Below the pieces are notes generated by a model, which was not told the DNA's origin, did not search any database, and saw only the letters and a list, made by a program, of their open reading frames with translations. A stretch of DNA of 64,000 nt from Adlercreutzia faecimuris. GTDB lineage: Bacteria > Actinomycetota > Coriobacteriia > Coriobacteriales > Eggerthellaceae. Where the stretch lies: NCBI RefSeq assembly GCF_022669055.1, contig NZ_JAJMLW010000001.1, positions 558,001-622,000 on the forward strand, written 5' to 3'. Shown one piece after another: positions 57,460 to 64,000 of this stretch. The position numbers and the translations under genes were made by a program. Within the stretch, counting starts at the first letter, position 1; every line of letters starts with the position of its first letter.

Positions 57460-58752
57460 CTAGCTTGCCAGGGGCGTCGCAGGGCGGTGCCTGTCATTCG
57501 CGGGGCGGACGGCGGGCTTGAGGTAGCCGTAGCCGGCGGCGTCCATCTCGTCGTAGGGGATGAAGCGCAGGGCCGCGCCGTTGATGCAGTAGCGCAGGCC
57601 GCCGGCCTCGATCGGGCCGTCCTCGAAGACGTGGCCGAGGTGGCTCTGGCCGATGCGGCTGCGCACCTCGGTGCGGGGCATCCACGACTGCGACGCGTCG
57701 TCGTGCTCGGTGACGACCGACGGCGCGATGGGGCGGCTGAACGAGGGCCATCCGCAGCCGGCGTCGAACTTGTCGGCCGACGAAAACAGCGGCTCGCCGG
57801 TGACGACGTCCACGTAGATGCCCGGCTCGAACACCTCGTCGAGCGGGTGCGAGAAGGGCTGCTCGGTGGCGCGGTCCTGGGTGATGGCGTATTCGAGCGG
57901 CGTGAGCATGCCGCGCAGCTGCACGCGCCCCGGCTTGGCGTAGCCGTGGGCGGCGATGGCGGCGTCGAGGCTGGCGGCGGCGGAGTCGGGAGCGAGGGAG
58001 TCGGGGATGAGGGAGACGGGAGTGGGGAAGGGGTAGGCGGGGGCGTTCGGGTCGCCTGGGGCGTCGGGCGCGGCGGGTGTAGGCGAGGCGGACGCGCTCG
58101 GGTCACGCGGGTCGCGCGGTGCGTGCGGTGCGCCCGGATCGCGCGGCGTGCGCGGGGCGTCGGGTGCGGCGGGCGCCGCGTCGGCCGTCGTGCGCGGGGC
58201 GCCCCCGCGGGGACGGCGGCGGCGCCGACTCGCGCCGAACTGCGCCTCGTGCTCGGCGACGAAGGCGTCGGCGTCGGCCAGGCTCACATGGCAGTAGCCG
58301 CCGGGGTTGCGATCCAGGTAGTCCTGGTGGTAGCGCTCGGCTGGCCAGAACCCGCGCAGGGGCTCGGCCTCCACCACCACGGGCTTGGGGCAGCTGCGGC
58401 CCAGGTCGTAGAGGGCGTTGGCCACGGCGGGCCCGTCGAAGGGGTCGGTCCAGTAGATGCCGGTGCGGTACTGCTCGCCGCAGTCGTTCCCCTGGCGGTT
58501 GAGCGAGGTGGGGTCGATGGTGCGGAAGAACGCCTGCAGCAGCAGGGGCAGCGAGATGACCTCGGCGTTGAAGGTGACCCGCACGCATTCCGCGTGGCCG
58601 GTGGCGCCGGAGCACACCTGCTCGTAGGTGGGATGGGGCGTCGCGCCGTTGGCGTAGCCGACCTCGGTCTCGATGACGCCGGGGAGCCTTCGCAGGTAGG
58701 CCTCGGTGCCCCAGAAGCAGCCGCCGGCCAGGTATATCTCGTGCAAGTCCAT
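57460..58752 (-). CDS. msrAB: Bifunctional methionine sulfoxide reductase A/B
   Basis: The 430-residue enzyme repairs both epimers of oxidised methionine. The N-terminal MsrA (~1-165) has catalytic C12 in G-G-C-F-W-G plus G-Y-A-N-G and Y-H-Q-D-Y-L. The C-terminal MsrB (~256-420) has [12 protein letters not shown][11 protein letters not shown] and catalytic Cys in R-Y-C-I-N. It lacks the two CXXC zinc pairs of some MsrB forms. Between the domains lies a ~75-residue Pro/Ala/Asp/Arg-rich linker with [10 protein letters not shown] repeats, much longer than in usual MsrAB fusions. There is no signal peptide, so it is cytoplasmic. AAGGA lies six bases before the ATG at 58752. The gene is likely monocistronic; degenerate repeats follow its stop. 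Confidence 0.95.
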   Translation of the reverse strand: MDLHEIYLAGGCFWGTEAYLRRLPGVIETEVGYANGATPHPTYEQVCSGATGHAECVRVTFNAEVISLPLLLQAFFRTIDPTSLNRQGNDCGEQYRTGIYWTDPFDGPAVANALYDLGRSCPKPVVVEAEPLRGFWPAERYHQDYLDRNPGGYCHVSLADADAFVAEHEAQFGASRRRRRPRGGAPRTTADAAPAAPDAPRTPRDPGAPHAPRDPRDPSASASPTPAAPDAPGDPNAPAYPFPTPVSLIPDSLAPDSAAASLDAAIAAHGYAKPGRVQLRGMLTPLEYAITQDRATEQPFSHPLDEVFEPGIYVDVVTGEPLFSSADKFDAGCGWPSFSRPIAPSVVTEHDDASQSWMPRTEVRSRIGQSHLGHVFEDGPIEAGGLRYCINGAALRFIPYDEMDAAGYGYLKPAVRPANDRHRPATPLAS

Positions 58753-59146
58753 GACGCGTCCTTAGCGATGGGGGAGGGCGGGGACAGCCCGCTCGGGTGT
58801 CCCCATGCTAGCAACGGCCCGCTCGGGGCCGGCCGGCGGCCGCGTCATCCGTAACGAGAAGGATGCCGGCGCGAAAGAGAGCGCGAGGCGTGGCGGGACG
58901 CGACGCGCGGGGCGGAGCGCGTGGGGTGACGCGTGACGCGCGGCGTGCGGAGCAGGAGCGCGTGGCACGCCGCGAACGACGCGCCACGTGGAGGGGAGGC
59001 GGCGGTCGCGTGACGGTTCGGCGACCTTCGGCGCGGCGGCGGGCGCGGGGTCGCGGCGCCGCGCACAATGGACGGAAAGACGCGAGCGCGCCGCCTGCCG
59101 GCGCGCGATTCGACGAGGCCCCAGCGGGGCAGAAGGGAGGTGCGCC
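58753..59146. other. Divergent intergenic region msrAB / Gly-Ser-rich protein
   Basis: A 394-bp GC-rich gap between divergent genes. An 11-bp direct repeat (GCCCGCTCGGG) occurs near 58788 and 58819. A CGTGGC...GCCACG dyad lies near 58960-58990. No recognisable -10/-35 pair, RNA gene or ORF stands out. Confidence 0.5.
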
Positions 59147-60355
59147 GTGGCCGGGAGCCGTGACGCCGCGAACACGCGCCCCAGCGTGCTGCGCGGGGTA
59201 CTGAGCGACCTGTCGCTGCCCCAGGTGGCGGGCACGGCGCTCGCCGCCGTCACCTCCATGCTGCTGGCGTCCTACATCGGCATCGCCGGCTCGATTATCG
59301 GCGTGGCGCTGGCGTCGGTGGTGTCCACGGTGTGCGCGTCGCTCTACAAGAACTTCCTGGCCGCCTCGGCCGAGCGCATCCGCGAGATTCCCCAGGCGGT
59401 GCACGGGGCGTCGGGAGCGGGCGGTGCCCCGGCCGACGGGGATGCGGATGCGGATGGCGCGCTCGACGGGGGCGCGGCGGGGATCGGGGCCGCGGTGAGC
59501 GGCCGTGCGACCGCGGCGACCGCGGCGTGGGGCGGAGCGGCCGCGGGTATCGCCAACCCGCGCGGCGGCGCGCCCGGCGAGACCGCGCCCCTCGACCTGC
59601 CCGGCGCCGCGCGGACGGCCGGCCCGGCGACCCGGGTGGCCTCCCCGTGGGGCGGTCTCGCCGCCGGGGGCGCTTCGGGCGCCTCGGCTGCCGACGCGGG
59701 GCGGCCGACGGCCACGCCGCGGCTGGGCGACGCGGGCGTCGTGACGCCCGGGGTGGCGGAGGCCCTGCGCGACGAGCAGCGCCGCCGGGCGCGGGCGCGT
59801 CGCAGCGTGGTGGCCGTGGCCGTGGCGTCCGCCCTGGTGGCGGTGGCCGTCTCGGGCGGAGCCGTGTGGTTCCTCACCATGGGCCAGGGGCTCGGGGCGA
59901 AGCCCGCGCCCGTCCACTTCTCGGCGCCCGCCAAGGAGCAGCCGGCTGACGCGGACGCGAAGGCGGACGATAAGGCGGCGAACCAGGACTCGGATCAGAG
60001 CGAGACGCCTGCGGGGACGGATGCCGCCCAGGGGCCTGCGGGCAGCGGAGCCTCCTCGGATGGCGCGAGCGGCGATGGAGGCAAGGACGCGGGATCGACG
60101 GCGGGGTCGGACGCCGGCTCGGCTGGCGACGGGACGTCGGGATCGGGCTCGGGCGGGTCGGGCGACGCGTCCGGTTCGGGCCCGGGGTCGGGCTCGGGAG
60201 GCGGCAACGCCGCCGCGGGCTCGGGCGACGGCGGGTCGACGGGCGCGGGCTCGGGTACGGGCTCGGGGTCGGGGTCGGGCGCGACGGGCGCGGGCTCGGG
60301 ATCGGGATCGTCGTCCGGCACGTCGTCGAAGGCTGCCCCGGGCGCCTCGTCCTAG
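59147..60355 (+). CDS. Membrane-tethered protein with Gly/Ser-rich tail
   Basis: The 402-residue product has a hydrophobic hairpin near the N-terminus (~27-66), an Ala/Gly/Pro-rich cytoplasmic segment, a basic stretch (R-R-R-A-R-A-R-R) before a second helix (~219-245), and a tail. The tail is first Asp/Lys/Ala-rich and then almost purely Gly/Ser/Ala (~320-402), with many G-S-G-S-G repeats. The start is GTG at 59147, chosen because AAGGGAGG lies six bases upstream; the upstream in-frame ATG at 58988 would translate non-coding DNA. I do not recognise the family. The topology (basic residues inside, tail outside) suggests a cell-surface tail. Confidence 0.75.
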   Translation: MAGSRDAANTRPSVLRGVLSDLSLPQVAGTALAAVTSMLLASYIGIAGSIIGVALASVVSTVCASLYKNFLAASAERIREIPQAVHGASGAGGAPADGDADADGALDGGAAGIGAAVSGRATAATAAWGGAAAGIANPRGGAPGETAPLDLPGAARTAGPATRVASPWGGLAAGGASGASAADAGRPTATPRLGDAGVVTPGVAEALRDEQRRRARARRSVVAVAVASALVAVAVSGGAVWFLTMGQGLGAKPAPVHFSAPAKEQPADADAKADDKAANQDSDQSETPAGTDAAQGPAGSGASSDGASGDGGKDAGSTAGSDAGSAGDGTSGSGSGGSGDASGSGPGSGSGGGNAAAGSGDGGSTGAGSGTGSGSGSGATGAGSGSGSSSGTSSKAAPGASS

Positions 60356-60380
60356 CGCGCCGCGGGACGGCGCGTGGCCC

Positions 60381-60557
60381 CTAGGCCACGACCGTGCACA
60401 TGAACAGGCCGAGGGCCAGCACAGCGCCGGCCAGGGCGATGCCCACCAGCTTGTCGGCGACGGACGCGGCCGTGGGGCGCGCCAGCCGCGGGGCGGGGCG
60501 TCGCCGCGGCTCGGCGGGATGCGCCGGGCGGCCGGCGCAGGCGGCGCGGGCGCTCAT
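60381..60557 (-). CDS. Small single-pass membrane protein (58 aa)
   Basis: An Arg/Pro/Ala-rich N-terminal half is followed by one hydrophobic helix (~37-57: L-V-G-I-A-L-A-G-A-V-L-A-L-G-L-F). The ATG overlaps the stop of the preceding 34-codon gene (ATGA), and an AAGGTGG-like site lies inside that gene. Function unknown. It is supported by coupling and helix rather than by a family match. Confidence 0.55.
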   Translation of the reverse strand: MSARAACAGRPAHPAEPRRRPAPRLARPTAASVADKLVGIALAGAVLALGLFMCTVVA

Positions 60558-60658
60558 CGCTCGTCCACCTTCGTCACCTTGGGAACCTGCAGGGCGAAGG
60601 CCGCCCCCACAGCGCCGATGATGGCCAGGGGCAGCAGGACTTTCACGATCTTGCACAT
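60554..60658 (-). CDS. Micro membrane protein (34 aa)
   Basis: The product M-C-K-I-V-K-V-L-L-P-L-A-I-I-G-A-V-G-A-A-F-A-L continues to V-T-K-V-D-E-R: one helix with a short charged tail. GGAGG lies six bases upstream of the ATG at 60658, a near-ideal ribosome site, which is the main support. The stop overlaps the start of the 58-residue gene, so the two are translationally coupled. Function unknown. Confidence 0.65.
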   Translation of the reverse strand: MCKIVKVLLPLAIIGAVGAAFALQVPKVTKVDER

Positions 60659-60777
60659 GGGGAACCTCCGTGGTCGGGAACTTCGATGATCCCATCCTAC
60701 GGGCCCGCGCTTACCCCACCCTTGCGCCCGCCTAACCCTTTTGTCACCTTCGCGCCTGCCTTCCCAGGGGCGTGTCG

Positions 60778-62139
60778 TTAGGGCTCTAGGAGCCACTTCC
60801 AGGCGGGGGTTATGCGGATGAGGCCCTCGGGGACGGGGACCTCGCCCTCCTCCTCGAGGGTGATGATGGCCGCCTCCGCCTTCCCGAAGCGGGCCATCGC
60901 CTCTTGGAGGGCGCTCACCTCGCGCTTGCGGGTCGACTCGCGGCCCAGGTCGAGGCAGACCTGGATGAGCGCGGTGGCGTCGTCGAGGGCGGCGTCCCCC
61001 TCGATGAAGTCGACCTCCTTGCCTGAGGCCAGCTTGAGCATGGCGATGTCCCCCAGGCGGCCGGTTCGCCGGCGCCGGCGCAGCTCGAGGTAGACGGCCG
61101 TCTCGAGCGCGAAGGCGAGACCGTCGTCCGACGCGGGGATGCTGGCCCAGTAGAGGCCGGGGTCGGCCGCGTAGAGCTTGAGGCCGCCCAGGCGGATCTT
61201 CTGCGCCGAGTAGCTGAAGTCGTAGGCTTGGTAGGCCAGGTGCGCGTCCTCGAAGGCGTCGAGGATCTCGGCGATCTTGGCGCGGCCGGGGGTGTAGCCC
61301 TGGGAGCGCCCTTTGCTGTCGAGGCGGCTGATGGACACGTCGCGCCCGCTCGAGGTGATGGCCGCGCGGGCGAGGCCGCGCACGTAGGCGGCGTGGGAGA
61401 ACCCGAAGCGCTCAACCACGTCGCGGGCGACGGTGAGCTGGCTGTAGCCCTGGAGGAGCTGGGCGCGTTCCAGGTCGTCGAGGTCCTGGGCCGCCGGGAA
61501 GCCACCCTCGACGAGGTAGCGCCTCAGCAGCCCGCGCAGGCGGGAGGCGCGCTCCTTGCTGCGCAGCGCCGCGGGGGAGAGGGGCTCCTCGCCGCGGGCG
61601 CGCAGGAACTCGCGGAAGCTGTAGGGAAGCAGCTCGTAGGAGAGGGAGCGGCCGCGGAACTCGGTGGCCACGTCCTCGGAGAGGAGGCGGGAGGAGGATC
61701 CCGTGAGGAAGAGGGTCACCTTCTCGGTGTCGAGGATGCGACGCATCGCGACGCCCCAGTCGGGTACGTCCTGCATCTCGTCGAAGAAGAGGTAGGCGCC
61801 CTGGCTGCGCGCCTCGGGATGCAGCTCGTAGAAAGTCTCCAGCACCTGGTCGATGAGGTTCTCGTCGTAGGGGCGCAGGCGGTCGTCGTCGAAGTTGAGG
61901 TAGCAGATGCGGCCGGGATCTACCCCGTCGGCACGCAGGTCGAGGATCTCCTGGTACAGGCGAAAGGTCTTTCCGGAGCGGCGCATGCCGACGATCACCT
62001 TGGCGGTGTTGCCGACCTTGGGCCGCGGCGGTTTGCCGAGGGAGAGGTCGCGGCGGATGGCCTCGTCGGCGAGGGAGGGGAGGATGCTCTGGTGGAAGTC
62101 CTCGAGGAGCATGGCGATGGTGGCGCGTGAGGCGGTCAT
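60778..62139 (-). CDS. AAA_14/DUF4143 ATPase
   Basis: The 453-residue protein has Walker A at 51-58 (G-M-R-R-S-G-K-T), Walker B at ~116-121 (Y-L-F-F-D-E) and sensor-like T-G-S-S-S-R-L-L. The C-terminal DUF4143 section reads E-T-A-V-Y-L-E-L-R-R-R, then G-K-E-V-D-F, matching a restriction-endonuclease-like core. Such single-gene ATPases are common in anaerobe and archaeal genomes with no assigned role; membership in defence or stress modules has been proposed. GAAAGGA lies seven bases before the ATG at 62139. The upstream DNA is AT-rich with two perfect dyads, which suggests tight repression and possible foreign origin. Confidence 0.92.
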   Translation of the reverse strand: MTASRATIAMLLEDFHQSILPSLADEAIRRDLSLGKPPRPKVGNTAKVIVGMRRSGKTFRLYQEILDLRADGVDPGRICYLNFDDDRLRPYDENLIDQVLETFYELHPEARSQGAYLFFDEMQDVPDWGVAMRRILDTEKVTLFLTGSSSRLLSEDVATEFRGRSLSYELLPYSFREFLRARGEEPLSPAALRSKERASRLRGLLRRYLVEGGFPAAQDLDDLERAQLLQGYSQLTVARDVVERFGFSHAAYVRGLARAAITSSGRDVSISRLDSKGRSQGYTPGRAKIAEILDAFEDAHLAYQAYDFSYSAQKIRLGGLKLYAADPGLYWASIPASDDGLAFALETAVYLELRRRRRTGRLGDIAMLKLASGKEVDFIEGDAALDDATALIQVCLDLGRESTRKREVSALQEAMARFGKAEAAIITLEEEGEVPVPEGLIRITPAWKWLLEP

Positions 62140-62158
62140 GGTGGGATCCTTTCATGAT

Positions 62159-62212
62159 CTGATAGAAATAGTATCAGTTTTTCGAGAAATCTGTAATTAT
62201 TTGTTACAGATT
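62159..62212 (-). promoter_or_regulatory. Promoter with two dyads upstream of the AAA_14 gene
   Basis: Dyad 1 (62159-62177) has perfect six-base arms CTGATA/TATCAG around seven bases. Dyad 2 (62188-62212) has perfect nine-base arms AATCTGTAA/TTACAGATT around seven bases. On the minus strand -10 TACTAT (plus 62168-62173) lies in dyad 1 and -35 ATTACA (62192-62197) lies in dyad 2, with 18-bp spacing. Two repressor sites over a promoter would give tight control; the repressor is unknown. Confidence 0.5.
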
Positions 62213-62248
62213 GTGCTCTTGAGAAAGAGGCGGCGGGTTGGGTGGGGT

Positions 62249-62265
62249 GTCGCAATTTGAGACGG
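62249..62265. promoter_or_regulatory. AATTTGAGACGG motif upstream of rpoN
   Basis: GTCGCAATTTGAGACGG precedes rpoN by about 110 bases. Related text (GTCTCAATTTG and AAAATGAGACGG) recurs just after rpoN. It may be half-sites of one regulator or part of a dispersed repeat. No sigma-70 promoter was convincing here. Confidence 0.3.
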
Positions 62266-62372
62266 GGGTGGGGCGGGGGTTCCTGATACCATAGGCCTGT
62301 TGCCCTCGGCGGCCCTCGGGCGGACGAGGCCGGGGCGCCGGGGTCGGAATGCGCGTGTCAGGGGGGACAGGC

Positions 62373-63902
62373 ATGCACCAGGGGCTCATCGTCGAGCAAA
62401 GCCAGCGGATACAGCTCACCACCGAGGTCCGGCAGGGCATCGCCGTCATGGCGATGTCGGCGCTGGAGCTGCGCGAGTTCGTGCGCAACCGCATGGAGGA
62501 GAACCCGTTCCTCGTGCGCGCGGACGAGGCGGACGCTGTCCCGGGCGAGGGCGGGCGCGCGGGCGCCGCGGAGCGCCGTCGGCGCAACGCCGAGCGCTAC
62601 GGCGGCGACCCGGCCGACGGCTACGGTGACAGCCCGTGCGCCGGCCGCGCCCGGGGCGACGGCGCCTGGGACGGCTCCGCCGCGCGCGCCCCGCGTGCCG
62701 ACGTCGCCGGCGAGGCCGTGTGGGAGCGCGGCGCCGATGCGGCCGACTGGGAGGCCGACCGCTACGGGCTGCCCTCGTCGTTCGCGGCCGACGCCGACCC
62801 CGACGGCATCTTCGGCCGCTGCGCGCGCGATGAGGAGTGCCTGGAAGACCAGATCGAGCGCCAGATGGCCATGGAGCTGCGCGATCCGCGCGACCTGCGC
62901 ATCGCCGCGCGCCTGCTCGAGGGCCTGGACGAGCGCGGCTACCTGCGCATGGATACCGACATCGTGGCCGACCAGATGGGCGTCACCCCCAATCGGGTGG
63001 AACGCGTGCTCCACGTCATGCAGACCTGCTGCGAGCCGGCGGGCATCGGCGCGCGCAGCCTCCAGGAGTGTCTGGTCGCCCAGCTCCAGGCGCGCGGCGC
63101 CGACGACCCGGCGGTGCTGCTCATCGTCGAGGAGCACCTGGGCGACCTGGCCGCCGGGCGCATGGCGGCGGTGGCCGCCGCGGTGGGCGTGACGCCCGCC
63201 GACGTGCGCCGCGCCCTCGACGTCATCGGCAGCCTCGACCCGCGGCCCGGCAGCCGCTTCGTGCGCGCGGCCCCGGCGGTGCGCCCCGAGGCGGCCATCG
63301 TGGCGGTGCCCGGCGGCGGCTACGAGGCGCGCATGGACGAGGATCTGCTGCCGCGCGTGGTCGTCGACGGCACCTACCGCGACCTCGCCCGCAGCCAGCG
63401 CGCTGACAAGAAGACCCTGCGCCTGCTCGAGGCCATGCTCCACGAGGCCGAGGGCGTCGTGCGCGCGGTCGACCTGCGCAAGGCGTCGGTGCTGGCGCTG
63501 GCCCAGCTCATCGCCGAGGAGGAGGCCGCCTTCTTCGACGAGGGGCTGGCCGCCATGCGCCCGCTCACCATGGCGGAGGCCGCGCGCCAGGTGGGCGTGA
63601 GCGAGGCCACGGTGAGCCGCGTGGTGAACGGCACGTTCCTCGACACGCCGCGCGGCGTGCTGGAGATGCGCTACTTCTTCCACTCGGGCGTGGGCGGCGC
63701 CGAGGGCGAGACGTCCTCGCTCGCCGTCAAGCAGGCCATCCGCGAGCTCGTCGCCGCCGAGGACGCGCGCAGCCCCCTGAGCGACGCCGAGCTGGCCGAT
63801 GCGCTGGAGGGGCGGGGCATGGCCGTGTCGCGCCGGACGGTCAACAAGTACCGCACGGCCCTCGGCATCCCCTCCCAGGCGCACCGCCGCGAGTACCGGT
63901 AA
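62373..63902 (+). CDS. rpoN: RNA polymerase sigma-54 factor
   Basis: The 509-residue protein recognises -24/-12 promoters and needs AAA+ activators. Region I (~1-48) has Q-S-Q-R-I-Q-L-T-T-E-V-R-Q-G-I-A, with the usual Gln-rich character reduced. An unusually Ala/Arg/Asp-rich region II (~50-150) follows. Then come the core-binding domain (L-E-D-Q-I-E-R-Q-M), the HTH (M-A-E-A-A-R-Q-V-G-V-S-E-A-T-V-S-R) and the RpoN box S-R-R-T-V-N-K-Y-R at ~486-494. The canonical box is A-R-R-T-V-A-K-Y-R, so two positions differ conservatively. I chose ATG 62373 with AGGGGGG about six bases upstream; ATG 62349, in frame, would add eight residues. No activator gene or -24/-12 promoter was seen in the window. Confidence 0.95.
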   Translation: MHQGLIVEQSQRIQLTTEVRQGIAVMAMSALELREFVRNRMEENPFLVRADEADAVPGEGGRAGAAERRRRNAERYGGDPADGYGDSPCAGRARGDGAWDGSAARAPRADVAGEAVWERGADAADWEADRYGLPSSFAADADPDGIFGRCARDEECLEDQIERQMAMELRDPRDLRIAARLLEGLDERGYLRMDTDIVADQMGVTPNRVERVLHVMQTCCEPAGIGARSLQECLVAQLQARGADDPAVLLIVEEHLGDLAAGRMAAVAAAVGVTPADVRRALDVIGSLDPRPGSRFVRAAPAVRPEAAIVAVPGGGYEARMDEDLLPRVVVDGTYRDLARSQRADKKTLRLLEAMLHEAEGVVRAVDLRKASVLALAQLIAEEEAAFFDEGLAAMRPLTMAEAARQVGVSEATVSRVVNGTFLDTPRGVLEMRYFFHSGVGGAEGETSSLAVKQAIRELVAAEDARSPLSDAELADALEGRGMAVSRRTVNKYRTALGIPSQAHRREYR

Positions 63903-63929
63903 CGCCCCGGTGACGCGCCGGCGGCCGCC

Positions 63930-63960
63930 GTCTCAATTTGACGCGTTCTCAAAATGAGAC
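63930..63960 (+). terminator. Imperfect inverted repeat after rpoN
   Basis: Ten-base arms GTCTCAATTT (63930-63939) and AAAATGAGAC (63951-63960) are complementary at most positions (eight or nine of ten). They lie about 28 bases past the stop. No U-tract follows, so it may be a terminator or a dyad binding site. The last 40 bases of the window show nothing else. Confidence 0.35.
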
Positions 63961-64000
63961 GGAGAAGGGGTCGCGGAAAGGGAAAAATAGGGTCGGCCAG

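Noticed and set aside
1-64000. tRNA, rRNA or known riboswitch
   Set aside because: No cloverleaf, conserved rRNA stretch or recognisable riboswitch core was seen. A tRNAscan/Infernal run would be decisive.

Overview
The window is very GC-rich, with G or C at most codon third positions. Its gene set is a fused PurS/PurL/PurQ-type FGAM synthase, a fused MsrAB, paired YhgE/Pip membrane proteins, an AbiEi/DUF559-like protein, RpoN and a giant LPXTG surface protein. This points to a Gram-positive anaerobe of the class Coriobacteriia, probably Olsenella- or Collinsella-like. The taxonomic call is inference from gene content and composition; no rRNA gene is present.

Positions 1-42877 are one uninterrupted reading frame, open at the left edge. 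It encodes at least 14,291 residues of a sortase-anchored surface protein. The first ~14 kb encode adhesin-like beta-rich domains, including a jelly-roll-like block at ~2.4 kb, a four-unit repeat at 8.1-9.5 kb, a DUF11-like domain at 16.6 kb and a single PASTA-like domain at 17.0 kb. From 18.2 to 39.8 kb there is a higher-order repeat. Four distinguishable SdrD/Cna_B-like modules (A-B-C-D) recur in fixed order with a period of about 3.7-4.1 kb, and one cycle lacks its A module. Three end-type modules, an LPQTG sorting signal and a strong hairpin terminator close the gene.

Positions 43.0-45.3 kb hold an XRE regulator with three membrane helices and an AbiEi/DUF559-type nuclease-like protein of different base composition. 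The latter's Shine-Dalgarno sits inside a perfect 13-bp inverted repeat. A 183-bp MITE-like palindromic element follows. From 45.3 to 58.8 kb the genes are on the minus strand. In transcription order they are msrAB; a translationally coupled pair of YhgE/Pip proteins; a soluble hybrid histidine kinase with about three PAS domains; and the purL fusion. Their intergenic gaps carry GC-rich palindromes, a G-tract run, tandem repeats and a second palindromic element (57198-57349).

Positions 59.1-64.0 kb hold a membrane-tethered Gly/Ser-rich protein, two tiny overlapping membrane-protein genes, an AAA_14/DUF4143 ATPase with two dyads over its putative promoter, and rpoN (sigma-54). Apart from the two coupled pairs (YhgE/Pip and the micro-proteins), these genes do not form one obvious pathway. 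The standout locus is the giant surface protein, whose 5' end lies outside the window.
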